DNA of 64,000 nucleotides from an uncultured Clostridia bacterium. Its GTDB lineage: Bacteria > Bacillota > Clostridia > Christensenellales > UBA1242. Positions 43,788 through 53,111 of this stretch are shown piece after piece. Where the stretch lies: positions 155,975-219,974 of the forward strand of contig CAKVHF010000003.1 in assembly GCA_934748015.1 (NCBI GenBank), written 5' to 3'. The notes below the pieces were generated by a model, which saw nothing but the letters and a program-made list of their open reading frames with translations, had not been told where the DNA came from and made no database searches. The position numbers and the translations under genes are program-made. The stretch's first letter is position 1. Each line of letters starts with the position of its first letter.

Positions 43788-44300
43788 CTACTGTTTATCA
43801 TTATGTAGCTCTTTGCCACACTTAGAACAAAATTTGTTGTCTAGACTATTCTCTGCACTACAATGATCACAAGTAATTGTTGCTTTCAATCCGCATTTTG
43901 AACAATACAAATTTCCTTCCTCTAGCACTGCACCGCATTTAGGGCACTTATTATTAACAACCCCACTAATATAATTGGTTGTTACTCCGCCTGCAGTAAT
44001 TGCAAATCCAATATTTAATAGATTAATACCAACTCCCATCAACAAGCCACCAATTATAAATCCTATGCCAAGCGGAATAATTGAACTTACTATTTCGCCA
44101 GGTTCAGGAATTTCACTACCGTTCATTGGTCCAACAGCAACAGTGATAATACCAACTATGCATCCGATCACTGCAATAATACCAATAGATGACAGAATAG
44201 CTCCCCAAATTATAAATTTTTTTCTTGTCTTTCTCATATTCTCACTATTAATTGTGTCAGCAGACCTACTGGCAAGATTTCTAAAAAAATTATTAAACAT
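43788..44300 (-). CDS. Membrane protein with a C-terminal double zinc ribbon
   Basis: A 170-residue protein with two to three membrane helices (about 30-115) and a cytosolic double zinc ribbon: CPKCGAVLEEGNLYCSKCG followed by CDHCSAENSLDNKFCSKCG. Such ribbons mediate protein or nucleic-acid contacts. The start ATG 44300 follows AAAAGGAATAAATAAA; the longer frame upstream lacks a Shine-Dalgarno site. The function is unknown. Confidence 0.75.
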   Translation of the reverse strand: MFNNFFRNLASRSADTINSENMRKTRKKFIIWGAILSSIGIIAVIGCIVGIITVAVGPMNGSEIPEPGEIVSSIIPLGIGFIIGGLLMGVGINLLNIGFAITAGGVTTNYISGVVNNKCPKCGAVLEEGNLYCSKCGLKATITCDHCSAENSLDNKFCSKCGKELHNDKQ

Positions 44301-44360
44301 TTTATTTATTCCTTTTTTTCTTATTGTATCATCAAAATCTATATTTTGCAAAACAATTTG

Positions 44361-44711
44361 TTATAAATTATATTTGACATAATCACCTGTTACAATAATG
44401 TCTGCACCTGTGCCTAGAACATTGCGGATTATTATATCTCCCGACTTAGCGGATTTCAAGTGCAATTTCCCAATCTCAGCATTGATCTTAAATACCAATT
44501 CCTTTGGCACAGTACATGTTGTCTTGACTGGCAACACGCCCTTGTCTGTCCTAACAAGAGCAGTCAGCATACGCTTAGGTGCTGTAACCTCTTCTCTGCC
44601 ATAATTCTCGCCACGAATACAGTTGTTACCTGTTACAACAATGTTACCCGACTTATCTTTAGTCACATTTAATTCGCATCCCATAGGACACATTATACAT
44701 GTTAATTTCAT
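44361..44711 (-). CDS. DUF1667 Cys-motif protein
   Basis: A 116-residue protein with an N-terminal CIMCPMGCEL cluster motif and a later Cys (NNCIRG), typical of DUF1667. It is regularly encoded with GlpA/GlpB-like flavoproteins in anaerobes and probably serves electron transfer from glycerol-3-phosphate oxidation. It overlaps the upstream gene by 4 bases and ends the operon. Confidence 0.9.
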   Translation of the reverse strand: MKLTCIMCPMGCELNVTKDKSGNIVVTGNNCIRGENYGREEVTAPKRMLTALVRTDKGVLPVKTTCTVPKELVFKINAEIGKLHLKSAKSGDIIIRNVLGTGADIIVTGDYVKYNL

Positions 44712-45931
44712 AACCCCTCCACACTCAATGTAAGATTATCTTTGACCAACTTTCCATCCAATGTCATTGTCTGCATTTCTCCCGGCAAAGATGCCATCAC
44801 AAATTTCTTAGCAATAACATTACCCTTAGTATCTGTTATTACAAAATTAGTCTTAACAACTTTGCTCCTGATCCTAAATCTTAACTCGATCGAATCTTGC
44901 AAAGCATATACCTGATTGGGGATAACATAACTTATGCCATTGCCTGCAGTCAAAGTAAATTTGGTCTTGAAATTAAGTTTGCCCTGTGCATATAGGCTTG
45001 CATTTCTGCCAGCAGTAGCGGACTCGATAGATACATTGTCTACTAGATCGTGAACATGTAAGAAATTGCCACAAGCAAAGACACCCTTCTTCTCGGTCTG
45101 CAAGCAACTATCCACCGCAACACTCTTAGTAACCCTGCCGATAGGCAAATTAACCAAGTCTGTTTCTGGAACAAGCCCAACCGACAAGATTATGCAATCG
45201 CATTTCATAAATTTCTTACTCTTCTCTATTCGGTTATATTTCTCATCCACATTGCCGTACCATACACCCTCAACTCTATCTGTGCCTTTTACCTCAAAGA
45301 TAGATGTGTTAAGCATAAGAGGAATATTGAAGTCTTCCAAGCATTGAACTATATTACGTCTAAGTCCGCTGGTTGTGGAGTTGATCTCTAACACTGCCTT
45401 AACCCTTGCACCTTGCATGGTTAATCTTCTTGCCATAATAAGTCCAATATCACCACTACCCAGAATAACAACTTCTTTGCCCGGCATCTTGCCCAAAATG
45501 TTAACAAGCCTTTGTGCTTCGCCGGCTGTATATACACCTGCTGGTCGGGTTCCGTTAAGCAAAATATTGCCTGCAGTTCTCTCTCTGCAACCCATTGCCA
45601 AAACTAGCGCTTTACCCTCTATCCTATTTACGCCATCTTCGCTAACAATATTTACGTTTGTGCCATCAATAGATGTTACAAAAGTATTGGTCATTATGGT
45701 CAAATTTGGCTCTTTTTTCACTAATTCTATAAATTTCTTAGCATATTCTGGCCCAGTAAATTCTTCCTTGAAATAATGCAACCCAAAGCCATTGTGAATA
45801 CATTGTTTTAATATACCGCCCAAGTATGGATTACGCTCCACAATAACTGTTTTGCTACCATTTCTTGCACTCTCTAGGCCTGCCGACATACCCGCAGGTC
45901 CGCCACCTATTACTATTACATCATATTTCAT
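44708..45931 (-). CDS. NAD(P)/FAD-dependent oxidoreductase (glycerol-3-phosphate oxidation partner)
   Basis: A 407-residue flavoprotein with FAD motif VIVIGGGPAGMSAGLESARNG, a second dinucleotide motif VVILGSGDIGLIMARRL and the GVFACGNFLHVHDLVDNV region. It is the standard companion of the GlpA-like dehydrogenase and DUF1667 protein in Clostridia and Thermotogae clusters. The start ATG 45931 follows AGGAGTGTGCTATAGT, one base after the stop of the upstream gene. Confidence 0.92.
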   Translation of the reverse strand: MKYDVIVIGGGPAGMSAGLESARNGSKTVIVERNPYLGGILKQCIHNGFGLHYFKEEFTGPEYAKKFIELVKKEPNLTIMTNTFVTSIDGTNVNIVSEDGVNRIEGKALVLAMGCRERTAGNILLNGTRPAGVYTAGEAQRLVNILGKMPGKEVVILGSGDIGLIMARRLTMQGARVKAVLEINSTTSGLRRNIVQCLEDFNIPLMLNTSIFEVKGTDRVEGVWYGNVDEKYNRIEKSKKFMKCDCIILSVGLVPETDLVNLPIGRVTKSVAVDSCLQTEKKGVFACGNFLHVHDLVDNVSIESATAGRNASLYAQGKLNFKTKFTLTAGNGISYVIPNQVYALQDSIELRFRIRSKVVKTNFVITDTKGNVIAKKFVMASLPGEMQTMTLDGKLVKDNLTLSVEGL

Positions 45932-45932
45932 A

Positions 45933-47363
45933 CTATAGCACACTCCTACTAGATATCTCGCCTGCAATGTATTTGCCATTAGACTTCTCCTTGGATATCA
46001 TAGACAAGTCCACATTGTTCTCTTTAGCCAAAATCATTGCTACCTTATCATTGCAGAACCCGCCTTGACATCTGCCCATACCCGGTCTAACTCTACGCTT
46101 TATTCCATCCATGGTCTGAGGTCTAATTGGTCTATTGATTGCATCTTTGATTTCACCCAAAGTAATATTCTCACATTTGCATATTATTTTGCCATAATCA
46201 CTGTTATGCTTAATAAGTTTATTCTTCTCATCATCACTCATGTCAGCCAGTCTTGTGTATGGTTCGATCGCCTTATCTCTCACAGTTGGGTTATACTCAT
46301 ACCCCATTAGTCCCATAATATACTTTGCTATTGCCGGTGCACTGGATAGTCCTGGAGAACAGATACCAGCCACATTAACAATATTGCTATCCTTCTTACT
46401 GTTCTCTATAACAAAATCATCACCAACAATGCTACGAACACCTGCAAAGATTCTTATAGCCTTGCCAAAATTGACATTGGTTAGCATTGACTTAGCCTTG
46501 GAGGCAACATCATGTATACCTTCTATGGTTGTACAAGTACTATCATCACTAGGATAACTGGTTGGCCCAACCAAAATATTGCCACTAACTGTTGGTGTAA
46601 CAAGCACACCTTTGCCAGCCTTAGTTGGAAGTGGAAATATTGTTGCTGGGACAGTGTCTCTCTCGCTATGATCAAGCACATAATACTCACCACGGCGATA
46701 TTCTATATTATATAGTTCAGTTTTCAACAGTTTGGCTACATTGTTATACCCAAAGCCCGCACAATTAACAATCTTCTTAGCATATAGATTTTCTTTGCCG
46801 TTGCCTAGTACATAATAGTCTTTCTTCTTGGTGACTTTTTTTAACTCGTAATTGAAATATATCTCGCCACCATTAACAACTGCTTCTTCCGCCAAGCATA
46901 TTGTATAAAAATACGGTTCTATAATATAAGAATTTTCTGCAAATAGTCCATAAGTCATATCATCGGTTATGTTAGGCAATTTCTTTTTTAATTCCGCCCT
47001 ACCTAGTTTGTGAACCTTTTTGACACCATTTGCCTTTGCCCTGCTAAGTAGTTCGTCTACCACACTCTCGTCATTGCCTATAACATATGCACCACACTTG
47101 GTTAGTGGAACATGAAGTCTCTCGCAAATACCCGGAAACATTGCATTTCCTTCTACATTCATTTTTGCCTTAAGTGTACCTGGCTTAGCATCAAATCCCG
47201 CATGGATAATTCCGCTATTGGCTTTGGTTGTCCCAGTAGATACATCAGGTTCTTTTTCTATCAAAACAGCGTCATAACCACTCTTAACTAGGGTATTGAA
47301 CACTGACACACCTATAACACCACCACCAATAACGACTGCATCATATATCTTCTCTATCATCAT
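45933..47363 (-). CDS. Anaerobic glycerol-3-phosphate dehydrogenase-like flavoprotein with a BFD-type Fe-S domain
   Basis: A 476-residue protein. Residues 1-375 are a DAO-type FAD oxidoreductase (AVVIGGGVIGVSVFNTL, GTTKANSGIIHAGFD). The C-terminal 90 residues carry a [2Fe-2S] BFD-like domain with CKCENITLGEIKDAI and GMGRCQGGFC. This is the GlpA-like subunit that oxidises glycerol 3-phosphate to DHAP at the membrane. GGAGAA precedes two consecutive ATGs. It is divergent from glpK and starts the three-gene oxidase operon. Confidence 0.9.
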   Translation of the reverse strand: MMIEKIYDAVVIGGGVIGVSVFNTLVKSGYDAVLIEKEPDVSTGTTKANSGIIHAGFDAKPGTLKAKMNVEGNAMFPGICERLHVPLTKCGAYVIGNDESVVDELLSRAKANGVKKVHKLGRAELKKKLPNITDDMTYGLFAENSYIIEPYFYTICLAEEAVVNGGEIYFNYELKKVTKKKDYYVLGNGKENLYAKKIVNCAGFGYNNVAKLLKTELYNIEYRRGEYYVLDHSERDTVPATIFPLPTKAGKGVLVTPTVSGNILVGPTSYPSDDSTCTTIEGIHDVASKAKSMLTNVNFGKAIRIFAGVRSIVGDDFVIENSKKDSNIVNVAGICSPGLSSAPAIAKYIMGLMGYEYNPTVRDKAIEPYTRLADMSDDEKNKLIKHNSDYGKIICKCENITLGEIKDAINRPIRPQTMDGIKRRVRPGMGRCQGGFCNDKVAMILAKENNVDLSMISKEKSNGKYIAGEISSRSVL

Positions 47364-47387
47364 TTCTCCTTTTCATTCCTGTACATT

Positions 47388-47425
47388 TATACAATTATTG
47401 TATAAAGTTATTAAATTTATGTCAA
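47388..47425 (-). promoter_or_regulatory. Promoter and palindromic operator between the glpA-like and glpK genes
   Basis: On the minus strand TTGACA (47425-47420), 17 bases and TACAAT (47402-47397) form a near-consensus promoter. TATACAAT-T-ATTGTATA (47388-47404), a perfect 8-bp-arm palindrome, overlaps its -10. The site lies between two divergent glycerol genes, so a glycerol-3-phosphate-responsive regulator is a plausible binder. The plus-strand promoter for glpK is weaker (TAAAAT at 47469-47474). Confidence 0.7.
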
Positions 47426-47496
47426 ATTTTATTATTATTATTTGCTTTTTTTATTTTTGTATATATGTTAAAATAATAAAAAATGGAGATGAGAAA

Positions 47497-48993
47497 ATGG
47501 AAAAGAAATACATTATTGCATTGGATGAAGGCACAACTAGCCTACGAAGCATCCTATATAACATCAAAACTAACGAAATTGTAAGCATAGTACAATTTCC
47601 ATTTAGGCAATATTACCCCAAGACTGGATGGGTGGAACAAGATGCAAGTGAGATATGGAACTTGCAAGAGCAATCACTACATAACCTAATCACCCAAGCC
47701 AAGATTGACCCTAACGAAGTTGTTGGACTAGGCATAACCAACCAGAGAGAAACTGTAGTAGCATGGGACAGAAGAACTGGTGAGCCAATAACAAGAGCCA
47801 TTGTATGGCAATGTCGAAGAACTAGCCCAATGATAGCAAAGTTGCCTAAAAATATAGTAAGGAAAATAAAGAGCAAAACGGGACTAATTGCCAACTCCTA
47901 CTTCAGTGCTAGCAAAATGCGTTGGATAATGGAAAACGTCCCAATGGCAAAAAAGTTAGCAAGAGAAAAGAACTTGTGCCTAGGAACAATAGATAGTTAT
48001 CTTGCTTACCGACTAACAGGCAAGTTTGTAACAGACACCACCAATGCTAGTAGGACTATGTTATACAATATTAGTGAACTAAAATGGGACAAAGAATTGC
48101 TAGCGTACTTCAAGATCCCAGAACACTGCCTTGCACAAGTAGTAGATAGCAATGCAGAGGTAGGACAATGTCTAGATTATCCATTCTCGCTATGCGGAAT
48201 GATAGGCGACCAACAATCTAGCCTATTTGGTCAAGCATGTAACAAGAAAGGCATGATCAAAGCAACTTATGGTACAGGTTGTTTCATCCTGATGAACACA
48301 GGCACTCAAAGGATGCGTAACAAAGGCATGCTATGCACTATCGCCTCAACCATAGATGGCGTAACCAATTATGCATTGGAAGGAAGTGTATTCTCTGCTT
48401 GCAACGCAATAGACTGGCTGGGAAATAACTTAAATCTATATGAAGAGGTCAAAGACACATCTAGCATTTGCCGATCACTAGATAGTAATGACGATGTATA
48501 CTTTGTGCCAGCATTTACCGGTCTAGGTGCACCATACTGGAACTGCTTTACTAGAGGAACAATCACAGGACTTACTCTATCATCAACCAAAGCACATATT
48601 ATCCGTGCATGTATCGAATCGCTTGCATATAACACTTATGCGATTGTGAAGGCAATGTCAACTAAGTCCATGTCTAAGAAATCTATCAACATTCAAGAAC
48701 TACATGTGGATGGAGGCGGAAGCAAAAACGAATTCTTGCTACAATTTCAGGCAGACATGTTACAACATTCTGTACTAAAGAGTATGGAAAGTGAAAGTAC
48801 CGCACTAGGTGCAATATTTATGGTCGCATTATGCAAAAAGGTGTACACACTAAAGGACATCTCCAATATATACAAAGTAAAACAGACTTACACACCTAGT
48901 ATCACAAAACACACGCGTGATCAACTATTTAATAAATGGGAAAATGCAGTCAAGACTGCAATATATGATTCTAACAGAAGGAGAATAAAATGA
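47497..48993 (+). CDS. glpK: Glycerol kinase
   Basis: A 498-residue FGGY kinase that phosphorylates glycerol to glycerol 3-phosphate. Motifs are ALDEGTTSLRS (usually DQGTT; here Glu), GWVEQDASEIW, ITNQRETVVAWDR, GTIDSYLAYRLTG, IGDQQSSLFGQ and VDGGGSKNEFL. The start ATG 47497 follows TGGAGATGAG; the frame is open further upstream but runs into the divergent gene. It is divergent from the oxidase operon and overlaps the alpha/beta hydrolase gene by 4 bases. Confidence 0.95.
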   Translation: MEKKYIIALDEGTTSLRSILYNIKTNEIVSIVQFPFRQYYPKTGWVEQDASEIWNLQEQSLHNLITQAKIDPNEVVGLGITNQRETVVAWDRRTGEPITRAIVWQCRRTSPMIAKLPKNIVRKIKSKTGLIANSYFSASKMRWIMENVPMAKKLAREKNLCLGTIDSYLAYRLTGKFVTDTTNASRTMLYNISELKWDKELLAYFKIPEHCLAQVVDSNAEVGQCLDYPFSLCGMIGDQQSSLFGQACNKKGMIKATYGTGCFILMNTGTQRMRNKGMLCTIASTIDGVTNYALEGSVFSACNAIDWLGNNLNLYEEVKDTSSICRSLDSNDDVYFVPAFTGLGAPYWNCFTRGTITGLTLSSTKAHIIRACIESLAYNTYAIVKAMSTKSMSKKSINIQELHVDGGGSKNEFLLQFQADMLQHSVLKSMESESTALGAIFMVALCKKVYTLKDISNIYKVKQTYTPSITKHTRDQLFNKWENAVKTAIYDSNRRRIK

Positions 48994-49874
48994 AGAACTT
49001 AAAAATCAAATCTTTTGATGGACTAGAATTGAACGCTTATCTATACGACGAGGTAGACAACCCAAAGGCAATCGTACAGATTGTGCACGGAATGCAAGAA
49101 CATGGCGCTAGATATGACTATACTTGCAAGGCACTTAACAAGGCAGGCTTTATAGCCCTAGTATCCGATAACCGTGGACATGGACTGACCGCTAAATCAA
49201 TAGAACACCTAGGCGAAAGTGATGGAGATATATTTAGCGAAACGGTCAAGGATCAGATAGAAATATCTAAATGGCTAACTGCAAAATACCCAGATCTTAC
49301 ATTATATATTATGGGTCACTCTTATGGATCATTTATTACACAGAGATACATCCAAGCATGTCATTTGGCTAAGAAAGCGGTTATCTGCGGAACAACTAAC
49401 GGAAGCAACATGGTTATGAAATTTGGCCGAATTGTTGCATGGTTCACTAGACTAAAAAATGGCAAACATGGCAAAGCAACAATGATAGAAAATATGAGTT
49501 TCAAAAATTATGCAAAAGGTTTTGAAAACGGAAACTGGTTATGCAGAGATGAAGAAGTATGGAAGAAATACAACGAAGATAAATATTGCGGAACACCATT
49601 TCCAGTAAGTTTCTATCGCAGTCTATTTAAGAATATGGGACGCTTAAATAGAGGCATCAAAGACATAGACAAAGACACCAAAATAATGCTAGTATATGGT
49701 GATCAAGACCCTGTAGGAAGCAAAGGAAAACAAATACAAAAACTATATAAATTGTATCTAAAAAATAACCTTGATTGCATAATAAAAGGCTATGCAGGTG
49801 GCAGACACGAAATATTGAATGAAACAAATAAAGATGAAGTATTGTCAGATATAATAGACTTTTTGTCAAAATAG
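48990..49874 (+). CDS. Alpha/beta hydrolase, monoacylglycerol-lipase-like
   Basis: A 294-residue serine hydrolase: oxyanion region IVHGMQEHGARY, DNRGHG, nucleophile elbow GHSYGS, then the acid in VYGDQDPVG and the His in AGGRHEIL. This matches monoacylglycerol lipase/lysophospholipase-like enzymes. It is translationally coupled to glpK, so release of glycerol from a monoacyl lipid followed by phosphorylation is a sensible route. No signal peptide, so it acts in the cytosol. Confidence 0.88.
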   Translation: MKNLKIKSFDGLELNAYLYDEVDNPKAIVQIVHGMQEHGARYDYTCKALNKAGFIALVSDNRGHGLTAKSIEHLGESDGDIFSETVKDQIEISKWLTAKYPDLTLYIMGHSYGSFITQRYIQACHLAKKAVICGTTNGSNMVMKFGRIVAWFTRLKNGKHGKATMIENMSFKNYAKGFENGNWLCRDEEVWKKYNEDKYCGTPFPVSFYRSLFKNMGRLNRGIKDIDKDTKIMLVYGDQDPVGSKGKQIQKLYKLYLKNNLDCIIKGYAGGRHEILNETNKDEVLSDIIDFLSK

Positions 49875-49888
49875 GCACTCTTTGTAAC

Positions 49889-49926
49889 AAAAAACAAGCA
49901 AAAATTGAATTTGCTTGTTTTTTTGT
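49889..49926 (+). terminator. Terminator of glpK-lipase unit
   Basis: AAAAACAAGCAAA (49890-49902) pairs with TTTGCTTGTTTTT (49910-49922). The remaining bases up to 50070 are AT-rich only. Confidence 0.8.
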
Positions 49927-50070
49927 TTTTTTAAAATTGTCAAAAGTGTATACTTTTAACTTTTTATTTTTTTAATTTTTTCAAACTATTTCAAAAAGAC
50001 TAATTGGATGTTTTTATAAGTATAAGCAGTCTTCGTTAACATGTTAATTGCTTAACTATACGCACATTTC

Positions 50071-50667
50071 TTAGACTATATACCCCTCTGGCATTGCTAG
50101 GTTACACACGCCCTGTTTTGCTTTGCATAGAGGACACTCATCCCATGCTTCTTTGCCTTCTCCCACATAGCCACAACTAGGACAATACCACACAGTCTTG
50201 GTACTCTTCTTATATAGTTTTCCTTTCTTAAACTCGTTATAGATCTCGACAAAGACCGCCTTGTGTCTTAACTCAACATCTCGAATTTGACTAAACAATG
50301 TTGCTATGTCATCAAAGCCTTCTTGCTTAGCAGTTTCTATAAATTTAGCATAAGCATCAGCTTCATCCGCTTCGTCTTCAGCAAGCAATTTCAGGTTAGT
50401 TTCCATATCCCACTTCTCTCTAAATGGGAAGCCTGCGCATATCTCAATATCTTTAACCATTGTAGGATCTGCGTCTTGGATCTTAGTATATAACATTCGT
50501 GCATGATTGAACTCTTGATAAGCAATCTTATCAATCGTTGTTGCTATAGCCTCGAAGCCGTTGTATCTAAATCCGTATTCTACAAATTCGTATCTAGTAC
50601 GTGCTTGACATTCTGCTGCAAAGGCTCTTGCAAGATTTTTTAGAGTTTGACTTTCTACCAATTTCAT
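50071..50667 (-). CDS. Rubrerythrin
   Basis: A 198-residue peroxide-scavenging di-iron protein of anaerobes. The ferritin-like part has the ligand segments FAAECQARTRYE, YQEFNHARML, LAEDEADEADAYAKF and DVELRHKAVF. The C-terminal rubredoxin domain has CPSCGY and CPLC. GGTGG lies upstream of the ATG. A single-gene unit; PerR-type control is common for such genes but no operator was recognised. Confidence 0.95.
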   Translation of the reverse strand: MKLVESQTLKNLARAFAAECQARTRYEFVEYGFRYNGFEAIATTIDKIAYQEFNHARMLYTKIQDADPTMVKDIEICAGFPFREKWDMETNLKLLAEDEADEADAYAKFIETAKQEGFDDIATLFSQIRDVELRHKAVFVEIYNEFKKGKLYKKSTKTVWYCPSCGYVGEGKEAWDECPLCKAKQGVCNLAMPEGYIV

Positions 50668-50758
50668 TGTCTTATTTTACCACCTTATTATTAGATTAAC
50701 TAGATAAGATTTTTGACAATGTTTCACAATTTATACATATTTGTTCTGTTAATAATTA

Positions 50759-51472
50759 CTATACCCTGCGATAAGACTTAAGTAGTGCTTTGTTGTCATC
50801 AGAAATTCGAAAACTATCATGACACTTAGAGATAGCCTTGTTAACAACAAACTTACTTAGATTGCAATCCTTGATATACGCAATTGATCTATCTGGGACT
50901 TTGACAACACACTCGCACAGTATCCATGCACACATCATCATTACATAATAATGATCATTATCCTTCAATCTATCCAGAGTATCAAATATAATATCTATAT
51001 GCTCCTCATCAACAAAGCCTTTGTGCAGTATAAGCAGTCCTGTCCTAATAATATATGGATTGTCCGATCTAGTATATCTATCTGATAGTGCTAGGAACTG
51101 TGCTGGATATTTACTTGCCAGCGGAAACTTAAGCACATCGGTTGATCCCCAACAGTCGCAATATGTTAGATATCTATCTAGATACATGATGTATCTGTCT
51201 ATATCCTTAACATGATTAAGAACCTTAGCACTGACATACAATAGTGACAAATTGTCATGTGGCATTGCGTCTAGAAACTTGTATATTTCTCCCCTGCTTA
51301 TCTGCTTGGATATTGTATCTATCTCTGTGCTAGGGACAGCCAGGCATGGCAGTGCCGTGTTAACAATTCTCTGCTCCCACACTGCTTTCTCTTCGCCTTT
51401 GCTCACAGACTTAAGATAATCAGACAATTCTTTTATGTCCTTACTATCCCATACTCTATCTTTCCATTCCAT
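50759..51472 (-). CDS. DNA alkylation repair protein (AlkD-like HEAT repeats)
   Basis: A 237-residue all-helical protein. ALPCLAVPSTEIDTISKQIS corresponds to the AlkC/AlkD segment with the GVPxPxxR-type pattern, and YCDCWGSTDVLKF to the WDxxD region of the fold. AlkD enzymes excise positively charged N3/N7-alkyl purines. GAGGTGAAGAT precedes the ATG. It is a single-gene unit. Confidence 0.8.
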   Translation of the reverse strand: MEWKDRVWDSKDIKELSDYLKSVSKGEEKAVWEQRIVNTALPCLAVPSTEIDTISKQISRGEIYKFLDAMPHDNLSLLYVSAKVLNHVKDIDRYIMYLDRYLTYCDCWGSTDVLKFPLASKYPAQFLALSDRYTRSDNPYIIRTGLLILHKGFVDEEHIDIIFDTLDRLKDNDHYYVMMMCAWILCECVVKVPDRSIAYIKDCNLSKFVVNKAISKCHDSFRISDDNKALLKSYRRV

Positions 51473-51624
51473 ATCTTCACCTCAGTATCATAAGTGTAAC
51501 ACATAAGATATTATTTTTCCAACAATATTAATTTTGTGTATATCAAATATTATGATAATATATCTATAAACATCATAAGTAAAATAACAATATTACTAAC
51601 AAAAAACATATCAAAGGAATACAA

Positions 51625-52902
51625 ATGAGAGTATTAGAAGTACTGGATACATTCTATCCTAATATAGATGGACCAATTAATGTAATGGTTAACATTGCTA
51701 AAATATTGAACGAAGGCAAACTGGCAGAAGTAGAACTACTAGTGCCTAACTTCCCTAAACACAATGTGGACATAGAGGGTATAAAAATACACAGATGCAC
51801 ATCTATCCCTGCACCAGAAGGCAATCGTGCAGCGATGCCTTATGCCAATAACAAAGTAAAAAACTTGATCAAAAATGGAAATTTTGATATTATCCATGTT
51901 CATAGCCCCTTTACACTAGGCAAAGCATCACTAACCTACGCCAAGAAATACAATATCCCATCCATGCTAACGATACATACTAGATACAAGACAGAATTTG
52001 AAAGAATTTTGCGTTCTAAAAGTTTGCAACGTTTTATGAACAAGTATATCAATAAGGTTATCAATCTTAGCGACTATGTACTGTCCGTAAGCAATGGAGC
52101 AGCTAATCAAGTGATAGAGGACTGCGATTACAAAAAAGATGTATATGTTATCCGTAACGGCACAGATATTAATCCCGAACCTATATCTGCAGACAAGATC
52201 ATGAAGTGCAAAAAAGAATACGACTTGAAAGACGAATTTGTATTCTTATTTGTAGGCAGACTGGTGGAAAACAAAAACATACAATTTACACTGCAAGTAT
52301 TGAAAGAGTTGAAAGAAGCAGGATACAACGATTTCAAGTTCGTTATAGTGGGCAGTGGCGAATATCTGGACACACTAAAAGAGATAATAAGCGAATATAA
52401 CTTGACCGACAATGTAATTTTTACAGGCAAGATTATGGATAGACAGAAACTAGCCACCATATATGCATGTGCCGATCTATTTATGTTTCCTTCCAGTGCC
52501 GACACTTGTGGCATTGTTGCAATAGAAGCAGCGGCCAACAGTCTGCCAAGCATGATGCTGGAAGACACATGTGCATCAGAAGTTATTGTTAACGGAATTA
52601 ATGGCTTTGCATTGCCAAACAACCCTACCGCTTGGAAAAACAAACTAATAGAAGTACTTAATGACAGAAATCAACTACAAGATATAAGAGATGCTGCAAA
52701 AAAGACGGTGTATGTATCGTGGAAAACTATTGTAGAGCAGTTATACGACTTTTACAAGCAGGCAATATCAAATAAACGAAACATGACTATTAATAGCCAA
52801 AATGATGTCACAAGCAACAAAACAAAGCGAACTAAAAAGTTAAAATCAAAGAAAACAAAATCAAAAAGTCTAAAGTCAAGAAAAAATCAATCGGAAATCT
52901 AG
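51625..52902 (+). CDS. GT4-family glycosyltransferase with a Lys-rich tail
   Basis: A 425-residue GT-B enzyme close to diacylglycerol glucosyltransferases: start MRVLEVLDTFYPNIDGPINV, DIIHVHSPFTLGKASLTYAK, FLFVGRLVENKNIQF, and FPSSADTCGIVAIEAAANSLP with the EX7E-type Glu pair. The last 35 residues are a strongly basic tail (KRTKKLKSKKTKSKSLKSRK), which could hold the enzyme at the acidic membrane surface. AAAGGAATACAA precedes the ATG. A pentanucleotide microsatellite follows the stop codon. Confidence 0.92.
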   Translation: MRVLEVLDTFYPNIDGPINVMVNIAKILNEGKLAEVELLVPNFPKHNVDIEGIKIHRCTSIPAPEGNRAAMPYANNKVKNLIKNGNFDIIHVHSPFTLGKASLTYAKKYNIPSMLTIHTRYKTEFERILRSKSLQRFMNKYINKVINLSDYVLSVSNGAANQVIEDCDYKKDVYVIRNGTDINPEPISADKIMKCKKEYDLKDEFVFLFVGRLVENKNIQFTLQVLKELKEAGYNDFKFVIVGSGEYLDTLKEIISEYNLTDNVIFTGKIMDRQKLATIYACADLFMFPSSADTCGIVAIEAAANSLPSMMLEDTCASEVIVNGINGFALPNNPTAWKNKLIEVLNDRNQLQDIRDAAKKTVYVSWKTIVEQLYDFYKQAISNKRNMTINSQNDVTSNKTKRTKKLKSKKTKSKSLKSRKNQSEI

Positions 52903-52942
52903 TTGCATACAAAAATAGTTAGATAAAATAACATAACACAAC

Positions 52943-53005
52943 ATAAGATAAGATAAGATAAGATAAGATAAGATAAGATAAGATAAGATAAGATAAGATA
53001 AGATA
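52943..53005. repeat. ATAAG pentanucleotide microsatellite (about 12.6 copies)
   Basis: An uninterrupted run of ATAAG units over 63 bases, followed by a shorter AAAAT run (about 53019-53037). It lies between the stop of the glycosyltransferase gene and the convergent terminator. No gene crosses it in a frame that I believe. Confidence 0.95.
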
Positions 53006-53040
53006 AAATTAAATAATAATAAAATAAAATAAAATAAAGA

Positions 53041-53084
53041 AAAAACATATAGCAAATATAAAAATTCACGCTATATGTTTTTTG
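53041..53084. terminator. Bidirectional terminator between convergent genes
   Basis: AAAAACATATAGC (53041-53053) pairs with GCTATATGTTTTT (53070-53082). Confidence 0.85.
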
Positions 53085-53111
53085 TTTTTTCCAAAGCAAG
53101 TACTGTCGCAT

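Noticed and set aside
52899..53111. A 70-codon minus-strand frame with repeated YLILS
   Set aside because: It is only the translation of the ATAAG microsatellite and the terminator; no Shine-Dalgarno site.
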